Below, piece after piece: positions 1 through 6,961 of a stretch of 8,176 nt of DNA. Source of the stretch: Kiritimatiellia bacterium (GTDB lineage Bacteria; Verrucomicrobiota; Kiritimatiellia; SLAD01); contig SLAD01000355.1 of the NCBI GenBank assembly GCA_007126995.1, positions 1 to 8,176 of the forward strand, written 5' to 3'. The notes below the pieces were generated by a model that made no database searches, was not told the DNA's origin, and worked only from the letters and a program-made list of their open reading frames with translations. The position numbers were made by a program, and so were the translations under genes. Each line of letters starts with the position of its first letter. Position 1 is the stretch's first letter.

Positions 1-1
1 A

Positions 2-2488
2 GGAGAGGACGCCGGCGCGTACCTTCATGCCGCCATGGCATATGCCCGTCATGGTAGCCTCCGGTTTCCCGATCCCGGACTCGATATGATCCCGGCAGAG
101 GATCGCCAACTTTTCCGGTATGGTCATGCCGGCTTTCTGCTCACCAAAGACGCGGCGCTGTGGGCGCGCGACGACACAATGGCCGAGGTCGGGCCGCATT
201 TTTTCCCAGGCTATTCCATTTTGCTGGCTGCGCCCATCGCCGTGGGCTTCCCCTACGGTGCGTTTTGGGTATCTCCTTTGCTTGCGATCATGACGGGCTT
301 GATCGTGGGCTTGTGTGCGATTCGGCTGACGAACTCGCCCTGGATGGGGGCGCTGGCGGTTGCGCTCTATGTACTGAATCCCGTTGTGGCCTGGAATGCC
401 CGCTGCCTGCGCGCCGAATGGCCGGCATCCTTTCTGGTCATGGCCGGTATCTACCTGTGGCTAAGTGATGCCGTCCTGAAAAAACGACACCCGCTGATTG
501 TGGGGCTGCTCTCCGGTTTGGCATTGTCCGTCGCCCCGCTGTTCCATATTACGGCCATGTATGTCCTCATTCCCGCCGTAGTCCTTGGTTTGTGGAACAC
601 CGCGCGCGCCCGCTTTTGGCTGGCGTGGTGGGCGGGCATCCTGATCGGCATTGGCCTGTTCACCGCCCAATTACTATGGGTTACCGATCCCTATTGGATA
701 CTGGACAACCTTTGGGGAGCAGCCATGAGGGCGCGTGTGATTGTGCTCATTGCGGGGCTGATAGCACTGGTGCTCGTCCTAAGGTGGGCTGCGGGTATTG
801 TTCGATCTCGTTTCGAAATGACGTGTCATCTCCCTCGACTGCTGAGCGGCTTGTTGGCGATTGGCTATTTTCTTGTCGTCCTCTACACCCTGCGATATCG
901 CACGGAGACGGGCGTTATACCTGGCCTGCCGGCATGGACCGCAAATTATCTCAGCCTGACGGACTTCGAGGGGGTGCACGTCATGGTGTCCCGTATGGCG
1001 CTGCTGGTTGCTTTGATCGGGCTGCCCGTGATGTGCACGCGCCAAGCCCCATTTGGCCGTTGGCTGTTCCTGCTGCTGGGGCCGGCCAGCGCCACAATTG
1101 GGTGGACGTTCAACTTTATGTTCGAGACGCGGCGCATGGTGACCTTCTTGGTTCCCTTGTTGATTTTGGCCAGTGTGGTTTTGATCATGGCCTTGTCGCG
1201 CGCGTGCATCCGGGTCCTGCGTCACACACGGCCGGGCACGATTGTACATCCGGCGTGGTCCGCTGCGATCGCCGCGGGCTTGGCTGTTTTGCTTGTTCTT
1301 GCCGGATGGCGTGATCGCGAGCATTTGTTTACGACGTGGAATTATCGCGGTGCATACGCCTTCTACGCGTCCTTGGCCGATCACATAGCGGAGGAAGCAG
1401 ATTTCATCTTTGCGGAATACACGCAGAGTGCCGTTCCTGTGGAACGGCTGTCGCGGCTTCCGATGCTGCCGTTGGCATGGGGGTATCGCACGGAAGACGA
1501 GTACCGAGCCGCAGAGCAAGTTCTTTATCGCTTGGTCAGGGACAACCCTGAACAGAGGCATGTCTTGATCACCCCGTTTCAAGGCGCGATCCCGCCGGAA
1601 CTCGATTCGCGGTGGATATGCACCGAACAACTGAAGAGCCAACGGTTGGACCGGGCGCGACGTCAGGTTCCGGGCGGACCCCACCCCTTTCACCGAACAC
1701 TGCATGTATATCGGGTGACTGCGGCACAGGATGCTGTCGGTATGTTTCCCTATCAGCGCCTCATGGGCGCCGGCGATTTCGGTTTTGCCGGTCATGCCAA
1801 TCGTATGCCCAACCGTACGCTCGATATGCCCGCGATTGCGCTGGAGCCACAACGGCCGCAGACCTTGGCCGACCTGCTGGTGGAGGTGCCCGCTACCGGA
1901 CGATTGAAGCTGGTGCTCTACCTTGGAGAGGAGGCGTCCGCCGTCGAGCGTGAGGGCCTGCTCGAAACGGAGCCACCGGCGCGCTCCCTCGGAGGAGGAT
2001 GGTACGTGCAGGCAATCGAATGGGGGCAAGGAGGGCATCCGCAGGATCGTACGATCACGGCGACCGTTGATGCCTGGCTCGTGGATGCCTTTGTTTTTGA
2101 CGACCAAGCAAAACCGCTTCGCATGACGTTGTCTCCGGCGCAGACGGTAGAATGGGGCATGCGCGGCATCGAGGCGCGCTGGATGCGCGCTGCCGGACGT
2201 TTGGCCGTGCCGGTGGACGAGCAACAGCGTTGGTTATGGTTGCTGGCCAGCGCCGGTCACGAGGAAGCCGCATCACCGACCATCACATGGACGCGACCCG
2301 ATTTGGACGATTGGAGCGCTGAACAGCCGGTTCAAGCCGGTTGGCGTTGGTACGTGTTCCCGTTGGCCCCTGCCAGCCCCGCTCGGACTGTTTGGTATGA
2401 TGTTAGCATCGAACCGGCCTGGAACCCCGAATTGCGAGGTTATCCCGATGATCTCGGATTAATGATGTATCGGTTGAGCGTCTACTGA
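2..2488 (+). CDS. GT-C/GT39-type membrane glycosyltransferase with large C-terminal soluble domain (5' end missing)
   Basis: Probable polyprenyl-phosphate-sugar-dependent glycosyltransferase of the inner membrane (PMT/ArnT-like GT-C fold), inferred to transfer a sugar on the periplasmic side. The frame is open to the window edge. The first visible residues are GEDAGAYLHAAM, where an acidic pair (E2, D3) followed by a Tyr/Ala helix fits the first catalytic loop of this family. The ATG at 35 is therefore probably internal, and the true start with the first membrane helix lies upstream. About eight to ten hydrophobic segments run to roughly visible residue 436, including the segment ending FMFETRRMVTFLVPLL, which resembles the late-helix Arg/Pro region of GT39 proteins. 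Some 390 residues follow with no clear membrane segment and a mixed alpha/beta then beta-rich look, presumably periplasmic. It ends TGA, 48 bp before the next glycosyltransferase gene, so co-transcription is likely. Donor and acceptor cannot be read from the sequence. Family assignment is fairly sure, function only general. Confidence 0.82.
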   Translation, partial: GEDAGAYLHAAMAYARHGSLRFPDPGLDMIPAEDRQLFRYGHAGFLLTKDAALWARDDTMAEVGPHFFPGYSILLAAPIAVGFPYGAFWVSPLLAIMTGLIVGLCAIRLTNSPWMGALAVALYVLNPVVAWNARCLRAEWPASFLVMAGIYLWLSDAVLKKRHPLIVGLLSGLALSVAPLFHITAMYVLIPAVVLGLWNTARARFWLAWWAGILIGIGLFTAQLLWVTDPYWILDNLWGAAMRARVIVLIAGLIALVLVLRWAAGIVRSRFEMTCHLPRLLSGLLAIGYFLVVLYTLRYRTETGVIPGLPAWTANYLSLTDFEGVHVMVSRMALLVALIGLPVMCTRQAPFGRWLFLLLGPASATIGWTFNFMFETRRMVTFLVPLLILASVVLIMALSRACIRVLRHTRPGTIVHPAWSAAIAAGLAVLLVLAGWRDREHLFTTWNYRGAYAFYASLADHIAEEADFIFAEYTQSAVPVERLSRLPMLPLAWGYRTEDEYRAAEQVLYRLVRDNPEQRHVLITPFQGAIPPELDSRWICTEQLKSQRLDRARRQVPGGPHPFHRTLHVYRVTAAQDAVGMFPYQRLMGAGDFGFAGHANRMPNRTLDMPAIALEPQRPQTLADLLVEVPATGRLKLVLYLGEEASAVEREGLLETEPPARSLGGGWYVQAIEWGQGGHPQDRTITATVDAWLVDAFVFDDQAKPLRMTLSPAQTVEWGMRGIEARWMRAAGRLAVPVDEQQRWLWLLASAGHEEAASPTITWTRPDLDDWSAEQPVQAGWRWYVFPLAPASPARTVWYDVSIEPAWNPELRGYPDDLGLMMYRLSVY

Positions 2489-2520
2489 TAGCATGTTGGA
2501 TTCAGTTCCATCCGGGGAGC

Positions 2521-2526
2521 AGAGGG
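2521..2526 (+). promoter_or_regulatory. Ribosome binding site of the first GT4 gene
   Basis: AGAGGG lies 10 bases before the ATG at 2537. A second ATG follows directly at 2540, 13 bases from this site, so the spacing favours the first one. The site is in the 48-bp gap (2489-2536) between the two glycosyltransferase genes. That gap shows no convincing promoter or terminator, which supports one transcript. Confidence 0.5.
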
Positions 2527-2536
2527 TGTCGCATAC

Positions 2537-3688
2537 ATGATGAAAGGAAATGATTCAGTTCCGCCCGCCCGCCAAGGCATTCGCGCGTTGTTTCTGAGTG
2601 ATCACTTGGGGCATGCCGATGGCGCGGTACATGGCGCCTCCACGTACTTCCTGAACGTGTTGCCGACACTGCAACAGCACGTCGCCCATCTTTCCGTTGC
2701 CTTCTTGCGTGATCGGCATGCCGTTGCCGCTGAGTTGGAGGCGCAAGGGGTTCACCCGATCTTTTTTGATCGCGGCAAGTGGGATGTGCGCGCGGTTTCC
2801 GACGTTCAAGCACTTATGCGGCGGGAGCAGGTGGAGCTGATTCATGCGGCCGGCATGAAAGGCATTCTGGCAGCCAAAATGGTCGCGCGCCGAAGCGGCA
2901 TTCCGCTCATCATGCACCTGCATGACGCCAATCCGGTGAGTGCCGTGATCCGGCGACTGCAAGTGGTGTCGAGGCACGTCCCCGCCGCCTGTATTTGCAT
3001 ATCGGAGGCGGTCGCCCAATACGCGCGGTCCGCCTTGGGCGTGCCGCAATCGACCATCACCGTCCTCCCCAACCCGCTGCCGGATGATGCCTTCGCGCCG
3101 ATCGAGGCACCGGCTTGGAGCGAGTTGGGATTAACGGAAATGGCCGATGCATCAGCGGTCATCGGAGTCATCGGGCGTTTGTCCGATGAGAAGGGACATG
3201 AGCAACTGATTCAAGCCGCTGCTCCATGGTTTGCGCAGCATCCCCAAGCGCGTCTGCTCGTGGTGGGCGACGGCCCCTTGCGGGCCGCATTAACGCAACA
3301 GGTGAATGAACGTGGATTGGCGCAGAACATATATTTCCTGGGGCATCGCAGCGATGTGCGCCGTATCATCGCCGGGCTGGATACGGTTGTTGTGCCCTCG
3401 CACAAAGAAGGACTGGGCTATGTGGCGCTGGAAGCCATGGCGGCTGGTTGCCCTGTCGTGGCGACGGCCGTGGGCGGTTTGCCCGAGGTGATCGAGCACG
3501 AGGTTTCTGGGATGCTGGTCCCAGATGGAGATATCAAAGCGTTGTTCACACAAGTCGATCACGTGATCGATGATCCGGGGCTTGCGCAGCAGTTGCGCGA
3601 AGGTGGTCAACAGCGGGCACGCAGCTATGCCCTGAAGCCGCATATTGATCAATTGATCAAACTATATTCGGGAGTGTTGGGCTCATGA
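2537..3688 (+). CDS. Family-4 (GT-B) glycosyltransferase
   Basis: Cytoplasmic retaining glycosyltransferase of 383 aa, a normal length for GT4, that would transfer a sugar from a nucleotide-sugar donor to a growing glycan. The N-terminal Rossmann domain starts IRALFLSDHLG with a small/Gly-rich acceptor loop at about residues 25-35. The C-terminal donor-binding domain begins near residue 208 with GRLSDEKG (213-220), whose Arg and Lys are the usual phosphate contacts. It continues through VVGDGPLR and the E-x7-E motif (E291, E299, in KEGLGYVALEAMAAG), followed by PVVATAVGGLPEVI. The start at 2537 is chosen from the AGAGGG site; two adjacent ATGs make a one-codon ambiguity. The stop overlaps the next start as ATGA, so translation is probably coupled to the deacetylase. 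Sugar specificity cannot be told. The family call is secure. Confidence 0.93.
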   Translation: MMKGNDSVPPARQGIRALFLSDHLGHADGAVHGASTYFLNVLPTLQQHVAHLSVAFLRDRHAVAAELEAQGVHPIFFDRGKWDVRAVSDVQALMRREQVELIHAAGMKGILAAKMVARRSGIPLIMHLHDANPVSAVIRRLQVVSRHVPAACICISEAVAQYARSALGVPQSTITVLPNPLPDDAFAPIEAPAWSELGLTEMADASAVIGVIGRLSDEKGHEQLIQAAAPWFAQHPQARLLVVGDGPLRAALTQQVNERGLAQNIYFLGHRSDVRRIIAGLDTVVVPSHKEGLGYVALEAMAAGCPVVATAVGGLPEVIEHEVSGMLVPDGDIKALFTQVDHVIDDPGLAQQLREGGQQRARSYALKPHIDQLIKLYSGVLGS

Positions 3689-4530
3689 ACCTCGCGTTGA
3701 CCTGGCGGAAGAATTGGCCGGACGTGCGCGCGGCGCTCGGACAAGGATGGCCCTCCTTCGTGTGGGAGCGCAGCCCGGAGGGACTGGTCGATGGCGTGCC
3801 CGTCTTTTGCTATCACGTGATCGACGATAGAAAGCTAGAGACGGATTTACAATTCTTGTCGCAGAATGGGTACCGCACTTTGACGGCGACGAGCTTGTTG
3901 GAGGTGTTGTCGGGCGAGGCAGAAATGCCGGATCGCGCGGTGGTGCTGACGGTGGATGACGGCGCGCACAATTTGTACGAGACGATCTTCCCGGCCCTGC
4001 AACAGCATGACTTCCATGCCATCGCCTTTGTCGCGCCTGCCTTTCATCGAGAACGCTATGATGTACCTGATGATCGGCGCCCGTGCACCTGGGATGAGCT
4101 GCGCGAGATGCAGCAGTCGGGCCATGTTAATGTGCAAGCCCATACCTGGTCACACCGTTATATCCCGAACTGGCCGGAACCGCTCGATCTGGCAGGGATC
4201 GATCCGGCTTATAGTCGTGCGATTCAGCAGGCTGAGCCGCTGACGCTGGAGGCGGATTTGGCCAAGGCTAAACTGACGCTGGAAGACGCGTTGGGAAGCG
4301 TCATCGCACATTTGGCGTTCCCGATGTATGAAGGTACGGCTGATGCAGTGCGACTTGCTCAGTCGCTCGGCTATCAATCGTTTTGGTGGGGCACCAAACC
4401 GGGCCGAAAGGGAAACCGGCCGGGCACGAGGCCGACCGGTATTGTGCGACTCAGTGCGGAATTTATTCGCCGTTTACCGGGCGATGGACGCATTAGCTTG
4501 AAAGAGATTGCCCAACGCCGTTTTCGCTGA
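3685..4530 (+). CDS. Polysaccharide deacetylase, NodB homology domain (CE4)
   Basis: Metal-dependent deacetylase of 281 aa expected to remove N- or O-acetyl groups from a glycan or glycan precursor. The domain opens with VPVFCYHVID, typical of exopolysaccharide-cluster members. Motif 1 is TVDDG at 89-93, with D91 as the presumed base and D92 as metal ligand; Val replaces the usual Phe of TFDDG. Motif 2 is HTWSH at 153-157, giving the two metal-binding histidines. W136 followed by DEL matches the conserved Trp before motif 2, and LAFPMYEG near F212-P213 fits the FxPxG-like motif 3. There is no signal peptide or membrane segment, so it seems cytoplasmic or peripherally bound. It overlaps the preceding GT4 gene by 4 bp (ATGA), indicating that the two products act in one pathway. 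Its TGA abuts the convergent lipoprotein stop. The substrate is unknown. Catalytic residues look intact, so activity is likely. Confidence 0.92.
   Translation: MNLALTWRKNWPDVRAALGQGWPSFVWERSPEGLVDGVPVFCYHVIDDRKLETDLQFLSQNGYRTLTATSLLEVLSGEAEMPDRAVVLTVDDGAHNLYETIFPALQQHDFHAIAFVAPAFHRERYDVPDDRRPCTWDELREMQQSGHVNVQAHTWSHRYIPNWPEPLDLAGIDPAYSRAIQQAEPLTLEADLAKAKLTLEDALGSVIAHLAFPMYEGTADAVRLAQSLGYQSFWWGTKPGRKGNRPGTRPTGIVRLSAEFIRRLPGDGRISLKEIAQRRFR
4415..4440 (-). terminator. Possible intragenic terminator hairpin for the minus-strand operon
   Basis: Read on the minus strand, ACCGGTCGG and CCGGCCGGT form a 9-bp GC-rich stem with one G-U wobble around an 8-base loop. A pyrimidine stretch, TTCCCTTTC, follows. 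It lies about 90 bases past the lipoprotein stop, inside the deacetylase coding sequence. On the plus strand the wobble becomes an A-C mismatch, so the hairpin is better on the minus strand. The T-tract is poor, and the encoded Gly/Pro/Arg-rich peptide could produce the GC-rich symmetry by chance. Treat as tentative. Confidence 0.25.
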
Positions 4531-4536
4531 TCAGCG
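4525..4536. repeat. Perfect 12-bp palindrome joining two convergent stop codons
   Basis: CGCTGATCAGCG is its own reverse complement. Its core TGATCA is the TGA of the deacetylase (4528-4530) directly followed by the reverse-strand TGA of the lipoprotein gene (4531-4533). There is no T-tract on either side, so it is not a standard intrinsic terminator by itself. Confidence 0.6.
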
Positions 4537-5016
4537 CCATGTATCCGTGATTAAATTGCTGCGTTCGCGGCCGTCGGCGGAAGTCCAGGCAAAGGCCACC
4601 GGCGTGCCCCGGGCGGGCGGGCGCAGCCCATTGTAGCCACCCGAAATATTGTGCAGCGTCTTCAGCCCTTGGCCACCCGTGGTGATCCATTCAAACTTGC
4701 CGCCCACCCAGCGCGATCCATCCCAGACGAAGAAATGCCCCAGTGCGTTGCCGTTCCATGGATAATGATCCCAGGAAAAGCGCACGAATTGTCCATCGCT
4801 AGTGATCTCTCCGTCCAGTGTCATCACTTGAACGGCCCCCGCAGCCGAGGGGCCTTGGGCGGTGTGCCAGCTAATCGCATCCCACTCCGCTTGATCGCTG
4901 GATACAGTCGCCTCGCCCGATGTGCCGCTGGAGGAGGAAGACGACGAACCCGAATCAAATAGACACCCTGCCACCAGAAATAATCCCAACAATAAACTCG
5001 ATAACATCCACTTCAT
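4531..5016 (-). CDS. Tryptophan-rich lipoprotein of unknown function
   Basis: Small secreted lipoprotein of 161 aa, last gene of the minus-strand operon. The signal peptide is MKWMLSSLLLGLFLVAGC, with lipobox V15-A16-G17-C18. Position +2 is Leu, not Asp, which by the E. coli rule would favour the outer membrane. A short linker rich in Ser (about residues 22-30) follows, then a compact domain of about 125 residues. It carries about ten Trp in all and many Gly, with conspicuous runs such as FSWDHYPWNG and FFVWDGSRWVGGKFEW, which suggests a beta-sheet fold with an exposed aromatic surface. I do not recognise the family. A glycan-binding or envelope-structural role is only inferred from composition and operon position. 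The ATG at 5016 is preferred over a TTG at 5034, because the longer frame would translate through a strong AAGGAG site placed correctly for the ATG. The upstream acyltransferase gene ends 25 bp before this ATG. Confidence 0.85.
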   Translation of the reverse strand: MKWMLSSLLLGLFLVAGCLFDSGSSSSSSSGTSGEATVSSDQAEWDAISWHTAQGPSAAGAVQVMTLDGEITSDGQFVRFSWDHYPWNGNALGHFFVWDGSRWVGGKFEWITTGGQGLKTLHNISGGYNGLRPPARGTPVAFAWTSADGRERSNLITDTWR

Positions 5017-5025
5017 TCGTATCTT

Positions 5026-5031
5026 CTCCTT
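5026..5031 (-). promoter_or_regulatory. Ribosome binding site that sets the lipoprotein start
   Basis: AAGGAG on the minus strand lies 9 bases before the ATG at 5016. It falls within the first three codons of the longer TTG-initiated frame, which argues against the TTG. The shorter start also gives a clean lipoprotein signal peptide. Confidence 0.75.
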
Positions 5032-5041
5032 CAAAAAACAA

Positions 5042-5809
5042 TTAGAGCTGTCGGATCACCTTGGCCGGCACGCCGCCGACCAGTGTGTCCGGATCGATAT
5101 TTTGGGTCACCACCGCCCCGGCCGCTAGCACGGCATGGTGTCCAATGGAGACGCCATCTAATACCACAACATGTGCCCCAAGCCAACAGTTCGATCCAAT
5201 AATCGTTGGCCCCTCGGTAATCGTGCCGCTTTGTTCGGCGAAGGGGATATCCGGCGTGCTCAAATCGTATTGCCCGCCGCTTAAAATGTAGCTAAACGCG
5301 GCGATCATCGTTTGATCCCCGATTGTAATGCAGTTGCAAGAGAAGAGCTGGCAATTGGAAGATATATTCACTCCTGTGCCCAGCGCGATATCGCCATTCT
5401 TGCAGTAAATGATGGTGTTGCGGCCGATATAGACATCGTCATCCACTTTAATCCCGCGATTGTCATCTCCCTTGGCGTCGATCACGACATGGTCATCGAG
5501 GATAACGCCATTGCCCAGTCTGACCTTGTGCGCGTGGCGAAGCGTGAGGTTTTTGCCGAATATCACCTTTTTCCCGCAGGAACCGAAAAGCGAAGGATAG
5601 AGTAGTTTGCGTAAGGCCAAACCCAGCGCGCCGGATACGCCGGCGGTCAAGGTTACGATGAGCTCGGCTTTGATCACGTACCATAGGGAGCAATCCCCGT
5701 AATAGAGGTCACGATAGGCGCGAAACGCTGATTTCCGTTCGCCCTTCAAGGCGTCTTTTACCTTGTAGTTGGACGCCGACTGGGCGGCTGATTTGGACTC
5801 GTCTGTCAT
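5042..5809 (-). CDS. Left-handed beta-helix (hexapeptide-repeat) O-acyltransferase
   Basis: Probable sugar O-acetyltransferase of 255 aa using acetyl-CoA, trimeric by family analogy, decorating the polysaccharide or its precursor. The N-terminus is charged. A hydrophobic stretch at about residues 42-66 (around ELIVTLTAGVSGALGLAL) may bind the membrane. The hexapeptide helix runs from about residue 80 to 250, with repeats such as VRLGNGVILDD, VYIGRNTIIYC, IIGSNCWLGAHV and VSIGHHAVLAAGAVV. It ends in the family-typical GGVPAKVIRQL. At the loop where relatives often have a Gly-Gly-His type motif, this protein reads SGGQYDL (Q180), so the usual His may be missing. The start is uncertain. The ATG at 5809 is chosen, but a TTG at 5845 (267 aa) is possible, and an AAGGAG at 5827-5832 lies 17 bases from the ATG, too far to be ideal. 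The gene follows the second GT4 gene by about 84 bp and precedes the lipoprotein gene by 25 bp. Confidence 0.9.
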   Translation of the reverse strand: MTDESKSAAQSASNYKVKDALKGERKSAFRAYRDLYYGDCSLWYVIKAELIVTLTAGVSGALGLALRKLLYPSLFGSCGKKVIFGKNLTLRHAHKVRLGNGVILDDHVVIDAKGDDNRGIKVDDDVYIGRNTIIYCKNGDIALGTGVNISSNCQLFSCNCITIGDQTMIAAFSYILSGGQYDLSTPDIPFAEQSGTITEGPTIIGSNCWLGAHVVVLDGVSIGHHAVLAAGAVVTQNIDPDTLVGGVPAKVIRQL

Positions 5810-5893
5810 GGCCGAAAGCGTAACGGCTCCTTGTTCATCGGGCAATACCCGTGTTTGTTTTCCGGTTCCCGGGACCAGGTGTAGCGTCCTCGT

Positions 5894-6961
5894 CTACGGA
5901 AGCAATTCGCTCAATTCCGCAGCCAGATTTCGGCGCTGTTCTTGTTCGATACGGCGTTGTTGAGAGGTTAGGACTTCCTTGCGCAAGTCGGCATCTGTCA
6001 GCGTCAAATGCATGAGCCCCGCCAACCGCTCGGCGGTGAGGTCGGCGTACGCGATACCGGCGTTGCCCATGGCTTCCGGGGTGCCGCCGGTTCGTCGGCT
6101 GATGACCGGAACGCCTTTGTGCATGGCTTCCAACAGCGGCAGGCAATAGCCTTCATGGCGACTGACATTAACAAAGAGTTGGGCATTGGCGTAGTAGGTC
6201 GCCAAGCCGGAGGGCGAAGCAAAGCCCTCAAAGCATACATTGGGAACCCGCAAGTCGTGGGCTAATAAGCGCAGGTACGTAAAATATTTCGGTGCGCTTC
6301 TTGGCGACCCAACAATGAGCAATCGACTGAAGGGATTATAACAGGCGCGGTAAATCGCGAACGCCTCGATCAGTTCCTCAACGCATTTGTTGGGTGCGAT
6401 TCGTCCTACACACAATATCGTGGTCAATGGGGCGCTCAGTCGGGCTTGGACTTCCGGATCCGGTGGACGGTCGAGCGCGGACGCTACAAAGGGCAGGGGA
6501 AACAGGCGCGTCTGGGGGACGCTGGCAGCCTTCAATTCCTCCGCGTTGAAGGCGGAAACCGTCCACACCGCTGCCGAGGCCTGAGCCAATTCGGGCAACA
6601 GGGCGCGGCTTTTTTCCAGCGCTTGCTGAATGGTGTCGCTGTATCCCCGGAAGTAATCAGCGGGCGTAATGTTGTGGTAGAGAAGAATCTTCCGCGCCGC
6701 ACATGAACGGAAGACATCCGTCGCGTAGGTATACATACCGTAATGATGGATCGCGACGTCATCACCGGTTCCTTTATACGTCCGGATATCCTGGCAGTGT
6801 TCCCGTGTGGCCGGATCCATGTGTTCCGGCAAGGCATACAGTTCCGAGTCGTAACCCAGTTCACGTAACGCATCGCGGATCGCAAACGCGGCATGGGACG
6901 TGGCATCGCCATCGGCGATGCCGGCAAGCAGCTGGTCGATGCGTGGGCGCGGCTTATTCAT
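5894..6961 (-). CDS. Family-4 (GT-B) glycosyltransferase of the Wzt operon
   Basis: Cytoplasmic retaining glycosyltransferase of 355 aa, predicted to add sugars to the polysaccharide exported by the neighbouring ABC transporter. The N-terminal domain starts IDQLLAGIADGDATSHAAFA, an acceptor-loop arrangement like that of O-antigen GT4 enzymes, and contains YHNITP (95-100), also common in that group. The C-terminal domain shows VGRIAPNKC (G186, R187, K192), then LLIVGSPR, and the E-x7-E motif (E270, E278) in HEGYCLPLLEAMHKG, followed by PVISRRTGGTPEAMG. The ATG lies inside the end of the coiled-coil protein gene with an 8-bp overlap (6954-6961). No strong ribosome site is visible, so translation probably depends on coupling to the upstream gene. 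It ends TAG at 5894-5896. The precise sugar (for example mannose or rhamnose) is not determinable from sequence. The family call is secure. Confidence 0.92.
   Translation of the reverse strand: MNKPRPRIDQLLAGIADGDATSHAAFAIRDALRELGYDSELYALPEHMDPATREHCQDIRTYKGTGDDVAIHHYGMYTYATDVFRSCAARKILLYHNITPADYFRGYSDTIQQALEKSRALLPELAQASAAVWTVSAFNAEELKAASVPQTRLFPLPFVASALDRPPDPEVQARLSAPLTTILCVGRIAPNKCVEELIEAFAIYRACYNPFSRLLIVGSPRSAPKYFTYLRLLAHDLRVPNVCFEGFASPSGLATYYANAQLFVNVSRHEGYCLPLLEAMHKGVPVISRRTGGTPEAMGNAGIAYADLTAERLAGLMHLTLTDADLRKEVLTSQQRRIEQEQRRNLAAELSELLP

Noticed and set aside
35..37. ATG at 35 as the true start of the GT-C protein
   Set aside because: The frame stays open to base 2 and encodes the acidic GEDAGAY segment expected in the first catalytic loop, so the gene begins outside the window.
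592..1314. Plus-strand 240-codon open frame inside the GT-C gene
   Set aside because: Out-of-frame shadow with a Cys/Gly/Arg/His-rich product lacking domain features, while the main frame has coherent membrane segments throughout.
779..2224. Long minus-strand open frame (481 codons) opposite the GT-C gene
   Set aside because: The product is rich in Arg, His, Gln and Pro with no recognisable domain. It is a GC-driven antisense shadow of a clear membrane protein gene.
2499..2562. Direct repeat GATTCAGTTCC at 2499-2509 and 2552-2562 around the GT4 start
   Set aside because: Eleven-base repeats are expected by chance several times in a window this size. There are only two copies and no dyad or promoter-like structure.
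4834..4854. GGCCCC/GGGGCC inverted repeat with 9-base loop inside the lipoprotein gene, considered as a plus-operon terminator
   Set aside because: The stem is only 6 bp, no T-tract follows on either strand, and it encodes an Ala/Gly/Pro stretch. GC-rich coding chance is sufficient.
5820..5845. Possible promoter before the acyltransferase gene (TTGCCC, 17-base spacing, TACGCT)
   Set aside because: Each half matches the consensus poorly. The acyltransferase is more likely transcribed from the upstream operon promoter.
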